From NCBI GenBank assembly GCA_002899795.1, contig PPDG01000317.1, positions 1-8,637 of the forward strand: 8,637 nt of DNA, written 5' to 3'. The DNA is from Desulfobacteraceae bacterium (lineage in GTDB: Bacteria > Desulfobacterota > Syntrophobacteria > BM002). The position numbers and the translations under genes are program-made. The notes under the pieces were generated by a model. It had not been told where the DNA came from. It saw nothing but the letters and a program-made list of their open reading frames with translations, and did not search any database. How positions within the stretch are numbered: position 1 is the stretch's first letter; every line of letters begins with the position of its first letter. This document shows positions 6,388 through 8,637 of the stretch, piece after piece.

Positions 6388-6443
6388 GGCAGCTGTCCTT
6401 CCTCAAAAGCTCTCTCTTACCTCAGGTGCGTCCATGCTCTTTT

Positions 6444-6764
6444 TCACTGCTCCCACCCTACTAATGTTGCGGGCCAGTGCCATATGAACCTGACCCCCAT
6501 CCCATTCGGGCCTTTGTCGTCACCACTGACGCAGGCATTTGACCACACCACTTGTGCCCTAACTGTCAACGAATGGTCCGAGTCGGGAATGTTTATGGTC
6601 AATGCCACGGTCTCGTCCAGGCCCAAGGGTCTAGCGCAAGAGATAAACGCACCCATCATGCTGAGATTCATGGTTTCCCCCTGAAGTGACCCCTCAGCAG
6701 TCATTGCGGACACCGGCCATCTAACCTCCGCTCTGGGATATATTCGCCTATCTTCGCCAATCAT
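6444..6764 (-). CDS. Single-domain PilZ protein (c-di-GMP receptor type), first gene of operon
   Basis: 106 residues, one PilZ domain. R7-IYP-R11 (RxxxR) and N33-L-S35-MM-G38 (NxSxxG) are intact, so c-di-GMP binding is expected. It has no output domain or signal peptide. ATG 6762-6764 follows AGGGGAG with 5-nt spacing. Predicted transcription is from the sigma-54 promoter at 6886-6901 with a leader of about 110 nt that can form competing hairpins just before the ribosome-binding site. Its Shine-Dalgarno is complementary to the linker of the candidate small RNA encoded after the operon. Confidence 0.93.
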   Translation of the reverse strand: MIGEDRRIYPRAEVRWPVSAMTAEGSLQGETMNLSMMGAFISCARPLGLDETVALTINIPDSDHSLTVRAQVVWSNACVSGDDKGPNGMGVRFIWHWPATLVGWEQ

Positions 6765-6786
6765 CTTCTCTCCCCTCTTTCTTTAG

Positions 6787-6811
6787 CACTCAACTCTGAG
6801 TGGAGCAGAGT
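6787..6811 (-). promoter_or_regulatory. Mutually exclusive hairpins in the pilZ leader
   Basis: CACTC (6787-6791) can pair with GAGTG (6798-6802), or ACTCTG (6793-6798) with CAGAGT (6806-6811); the two stems share bases and cannot both form. They lie seven bases upstream of the AAAGAGGGG ribosome-binding region, so they could affect translation. Short stems, so this may be chance. Confidence 0.35.
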
Positions 6812-6885
6812 GAGGTTGTAACAGGGGATTGGGTAATAAGAATTTGTTATATCCTGTATTTTCAACCCCTTAGAGTTATATTGAA

Positions 6886-6901
6886 AGCAAAATACATGCC
6901 A
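6886..6901 (-). promoter_or_regulatory. Sigma-54 (-24/-12) promoter of the PilZ-IHF-PilZ operon
   Basis: Minus strand TGGCATGTATTTTGCT: TGGCA and TTGCT with exact GG-N10-GC spacing. Predicted start near 6875, 110 nt before the first PilZ ATG. Confidence 0.8.
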
Positions 6902-7203
6902 GGCGGCTGAAATTAAAACAAAAAATCGTAATTTCTCCTTGGTTCCTCCACGCCAATAATCTAGAAAAAGGTGGTATTTTTTTTCCACTTTATGAACTGC
7001 ATTACCCAAGAATGTGTCAGAATTATTCCTCGGAGAACCGCATAAATAATCGTAAATACAGATAAAATTCAAACTAGTTTGAGTTGGTATGATTTGTGTT
7101 AACAACAGTGCTAATAAGCACTACGAACGATCAATAAGTGCATGCGAAATTCTTGACGTGTCCACCTTGGCAGAGAACTCAAATGGGAAATTTGTGGGGA
7201 TAA
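6902..7203. other. Divergent intergenic region with candidate operators
   Basis: AT-rich region between the minus-strand PilZ operon and the + strand arginine-rich gene; no believable gene. It holds a 14-bp perfect palindrome TCAAACTAGTTTGA (7069-7082), a GTGCT-AATA-AGCAC inverted repeat (7109-7122), and a possible but weak -35 TTGACG near 7154. No exact IHF consensus (WATCAA-N4-TTR) was found. The palindrome is about 200 bp upstream of the predicted PilZ operon start and 120 bp upstream of the gene at 7204, so it could serve either. Confidence 0.5.
7069..7082. repeat. 14-bp perfect palindrome, candidate operator
   Basis: TCAAACTAGTTTGA reads the same on both strands. It lies in the divergent region between the PilZ operon and the arginine-rich gene and is followed by TATGAT (7089-7094), a possible -10 on the + strand without a good -35. 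Confidence 0.4.
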
Positions 7204-7425
7204 ATGAGAGTAATTGAGCCTGGTGGGGCGCAAGAGGAACACCGGAGATTTTTCATGCCCACATCCCGGGAAGAACGCCGCAGGGGCGAAAAGCGACGTT
7301 CCTGTCAGGATAGACGAAAGTTCGACGACCCTCACTACAGTGGTCCAGAAAGACGAAGTGGAATAGAGCGAAGAAGTGGGCAGGATCGCAGAAAATCTCC
7401 AGCCGGGCATTCAATCTGGCTGTGA
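7204..7425 (+). CDS. Small arginine-rich protein with an internal 16-residue repeat
   Basis: 73 residues from ATG 7204; an internal ATG at 7255 (56 residues) has a better ribosome-binding site (GGAG, 7 nt spacing) and may be the true start. The hallmark is two 16-residue units, E24-K39 (ERRRGEKRRSCQDRRK) and E49-K64 (ERRSGIERRSGQDRRK), 12/16 identical, each built of hexads beginning RR. Similar RRSGxDRR runs occur as linkers or tails in environmental proteobacterial signalling proteins; this is a free-standing version. It is strongly basic in alternating charge with Glu/Asp, so nucleic acid or membrane binding is possible. The DNA of the two units differs at many synonymous sites, which supports selection on the protein. 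Unit start of a likely two-gene operon. Confidence 0.65.
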   Translation: MRVIEPGGAQEEHRRFFMPTSREERRRGEKRRSCQDRRKFDDPHYSGPERRSGIERRSGQDRRKSPAGHSIWL

Positions 7426-7468
7426 TGCTCAGGCGGGCACAATATAGAAACTGCAAGCGAGATTGACT

Positions 7469-7651
7469 ATGAAGAAAAAGAAAACGAAATCCGGGATTCA
7501 TTTGTTACTGAAGAAGTATAGAACCCTGTTCAGAATCCCGGAGAACCAGAACCATTACTCTGGAGAAGACTACAGGAATGCAGAAAGGCTGTTCCTGAAA
7601 CATGCTCTGGAACAGCGCAGGATAGAAATGCAGGATGACCTCTTCAAATAG
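7469..7651 (+). CDS. Conserved-looking small protein of unknown function
   Basis: 60 residues from ATG 7469-7471 (MKKKKTKSGIHLLLKKYRTL...); TTG at 7463 is an alternative. It has a lysine-rich start, then a pattern FRIPENxNHYSxEDYRxAERLFLKHAL that I have the impression recurs in small deltaproteobacterial proteins, with no assigned function. Helical, soluble. The ribosome-binding site is weak (GAG, 7 nt). It lies 43 bp after the arginine-rich gene on the same strand, so probably co-transcribed, and converges on the second IHF gene. Confidence 0.65.
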   Translation: MKKKKTKSGIHLLLKKYRTLFRIPENQNHYSGEDYRNAERLFLKHALEQRRIEMQDDLFK

Positions 7652-7728
7652 AACGGTTTGCTTCAATGGAGAGGATAAGCACACATGCGTTCCAGGGTTA
7701 TGATGGGGCAGTACCATGGAGCGCGCGG

Positions 7729-8016
7729 CTAACTGTCCCCATTCACGAAATGCCGTAGCTTCCCAGAGTACTTGAAGGTCACGATCTTTCTGGATGACAG
7801 AGTGATCGGCTCTCCAGTCTGGGGATTCCTTCCCCTTCTCTCCCTTTTTTCTTTCACCGAGAATTTTCCGAAGCCACTTATGAGGACATCGTCGCCACTT
7901 TCCAGTGAATCTTTGATCAATTCGAACAGGGAGTCGACTACCCTGAGCGAATGCTTCCTAGTGTACCCTACCTGGCTGCTAATGACATTTGCAATGTCGG
8001 CTTTGGTAAGTGTCAT
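7729..8016 (-). CDS. ihfA: IHF alpha-like DNA-bending protein (copy 2)
   Basis: 95 residues, same length as copy 1 and identical at 60 of 95 positions. The conserved core SGFGKFSVKEKRERRGRNP keeps the intercalating proline P65; MTLTKADIANVI at the start and KIVTFKYSGKLRHFV at the end fit the IHF alpha type. The ATG follows AGGA with 6-nt spacing. It is second in a unit with the 39-residue zinc-ribbon gene (83-bp gap), which is preceded by a sigma-54 promoter. No terminator with T-run was seen downstream; the unit converges with the small + strand gene ending at 7651. Confidence 0.9.
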   Translation of the reverse strand: MTLTKADIANVISSQVGYTRKHSLRVVDSLFELIKDSLESGDDVLISGFGKFSVKEKRERRGRNPQTGEPITLSSRKIVTFKYSGKLRHFVNGDS

Positions 8017-8099
8017 AGCTGGTCCTATCCTTCGTTCTTCCCTGGTTAATTGAATCGAGGCAACCTCTCAGCTTATCTGCTGTTTCTTTCTGACCTTCA

Positions 8100-8219
8100 C
8101 TAGGCTGCTTCGGCCACGAACATACTCTTACACTCGGGGCACATCACGCGCTGTCCTACCCTCGCTCTGAGCATAATCCTGGCTCTGCACTTTGGGCACA
8201 TCCTGATGAGACGGAACAT
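8100..8219 (-). CDS. 39-residue zinc-ribbon microprotein
   Basis: ATG 8217-8219 to TAG 8100-8102. MFRLIRMCPKCRARI... then VMCPECKSMFVAEAA: C8xxC11 and C27xxC30 make a complete treble-clef/zinc-ribbon knuckle pair. The ribosome-binding site is near ideal (AAGGAGGT, 7 nt before the ATG), which decides the start and the frame over the longer overlapping frame 8128-8343. MFR...CPxC...CPxC resembles the zinc-ribbon head found on some PilZ/gliding and regulatory proteins (MJ0042-like finger), but here it stands alone. First gene of the sigma-54 unit with IHF copy 2. Function unknown; likely to be missed by length cut-offs. Confidence 0.8.
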   Translation of the reverse strand: MFRLIRMCPKCRARIMLRARVGQRVMCPECKSMFVAEAA

Positions 8220-8260
8220 GATGGGGACCTCCTTCCCAAAATCTCCTTTGCTCCTTTGGA

Positions 8261-8290
8261 CCGGCAGCCGAAATCGGCGCCGCTTCCGGC
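8261..8290 (-). promoter_or_regulatory. GC-rich structured leader of the zinc-ribbon/IHF operon
   Basis: Read on the minus strand, CCGG (8286-8289) can pair with CCGG (8261-8264), enclosing the hairpin GCCGATTTCGGC. It starts at the predicted sigma-54 transcript start and is followed by three purine-rich Shine-Dalgarno-like runs (AAAGGAG, AAAGGAG, AAGGAGG), only the last at correct distance from the ATG at 8219. Confidence 0.4.
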
Positions 8291-8301
8291 TGAAATTTCA
8301 C

Positions 8302-8317
8302 TGCAAAATTCAAGCCA
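8302..8317 (-). promoter_or_regulatory. Sigma-54 (-24/-12) promoter of the zinc-ribbon/IHF operon
   Basis: Minus strand TGGCTTGAATTTTGCA: TGGC, G at the seventh position and TTGCA with exact spacing. Predicted start near 8291, leader of about 71 nt. Confidence 0.75.
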
Positions 8318-8419
8318 TACGTAAATTTTAAGCTGACAGACATCTTTGTGCTAAGCCGGAGAGTCTGCTATTTTGACCAAATATCTTTGAAAGGTTGCTA
8401 TATGGTGGTATTTTTGGGA

Positions 8420-8440
8420 CTCCTGCTCCCCGCTCCCCGC
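8420..8440. repeat. Three tandem heptamers
   Basis: CTCCTGC, TCCCCGC, TCCCCGC head to tail, in non-coding DNA about 100 bp upstream of the sigma-54 promoter. Same 7-bp period as the repeat at 4804-4831 but a different unit. Confidence 0.5.
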
Positions 8441-8530
8441 TTTGATGGGGACAGTCGAGCAGGTATCCGGAAGGGAAACCGTAACGTTGCATACCCACGC
8501 CGAGGAAAAACGCGCTAGAGTGCACCAGAT

Positions 8531-8637
8531 GTGGTTGCGCACAGGCTCGGTCAGGACGAAGCGTACTTCACCGTACGTGAGATCCTGGCCGAGGCGAGCA
8601 CAGCCGCAGATGGGGTGCTATGGCGCGAGCCTAGCGA
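8531..8637 (+). CDS. Possible 5' part of an unrecognised gene, cut by the window edge
   Basis: From a GTG at 8531 the frame is open to the edge and reads VVAHRLGQDEAYFTVREI followed by LAEASTAADGVLWREP, protein-like in composition with a likely helix. The frame is closed by TAG at 8516-8518, so the gene must start between 8519 and the edge; no strong ribosome-binding site was seen. The base composition is higher in GC than the spacer before it. It could also be a decayed gene, because another protein-like frame runs at about 8452-8530. Family not recognised. Confidence 0.3.
   Translation, partial: MVAHRLGQDEAYFTVREILAEASTAADGVLWREPS

Noticed and set aside
6761..7105. 114-residue minus-strand frame upstream of the first PilZ gene
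   Set aside because: TTG start without ribosome-binding site, AT-rich, low-complexity translation, and it would span the sigma-54 promoter.
7725..7740. ATGGGGACAGT shared (opposite strand) with 8444-8454, reminiscent of a dispersed repeat
   Set aside because: At 7729-7740 it encodes the normal C-terminus NGDS of IHF copy 2; an 11-base match alone is not evidence of a repeat.
8128..8343. 71-residue minus-strand frame overlapping the zinc-ribbon gene
   Set aside because: It would begin upstream of the sigma-54 start, so would not be on that transcript, and its frame is incompatible with the CxxC knuckles and the ideal ribosome-binding site of the 39-residue gene.

Overview
The window looks like chromosomal DNA of a Deltaproteobacterium-type organism (Desulfobacterota or a relative). 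This is inferred from a moderate base composition, a Tex protein, IHF-alpha-like proteins, single-domain PilZ proteins, very small zinc-ribbon proteins and several -24/-12 (sigma-54) promoters. No rRNA, tRNA, CRISPR array or complete transposase gene was seen.

Left part (1-2655): a full-length tex gene on the + strand is bracketed by two copies of a short repeated element in opposite orientation. They end 23 bp before the start codon and begin 28 bp after the stop codon. The downstream copy is complete (182 bp, near-perfect 21-bp terminal inverted repeats) and looks like a MITE. The upstream copy runs off the window.

Middle part (2654-5408), all on the minus strand: a cysteine-rich small protein whose stop codon is formed at the edge of the MITE; an unrecognised 178-residue protein behind a sigma-54 promoter; a translationally coupled pair (small helical protein then CxxC/CxxC zinc ribbon) behind a sigma-70-like promoter; a composite heptamer repeat; and a predicted exported helical protein.

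Right part (5572-8317): three transcription units on the minus strand, each behind a sigma-54 promoter. One is PilZ - IHF-alpha-like - PilZ. The second is a 39-residue zinc-ribbon protein followed by a second IHF-alpha-like gene (60 of 95 residues identical to the first). Between the first operon and the exported-protein gene lies a third sigma-54 promoter followed about 82 nt later by a strong Rho-independent terminator with no gene between them. This is best read as a sigma-54-dependent small RNA, or alternatively as an attenuated leader of the exported-protein gene. Two small + strand genes, one arginine-rich with an internal repeat, lie between the two IHF operons.

Taken together, 4.0-8.3 kb reads as a compact sigma-54 regulon with two c-di-GMP receptor-type (PilZ) proteins, two DNA-bending proteins and a candidate regulatory RNA. 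Sigma-54 activation often needs IHF-induced bending, so the IHF genes may feed back on their own promoters. The promoters and the RNA are read directly from sequence patterns; the regulatory links are inference.
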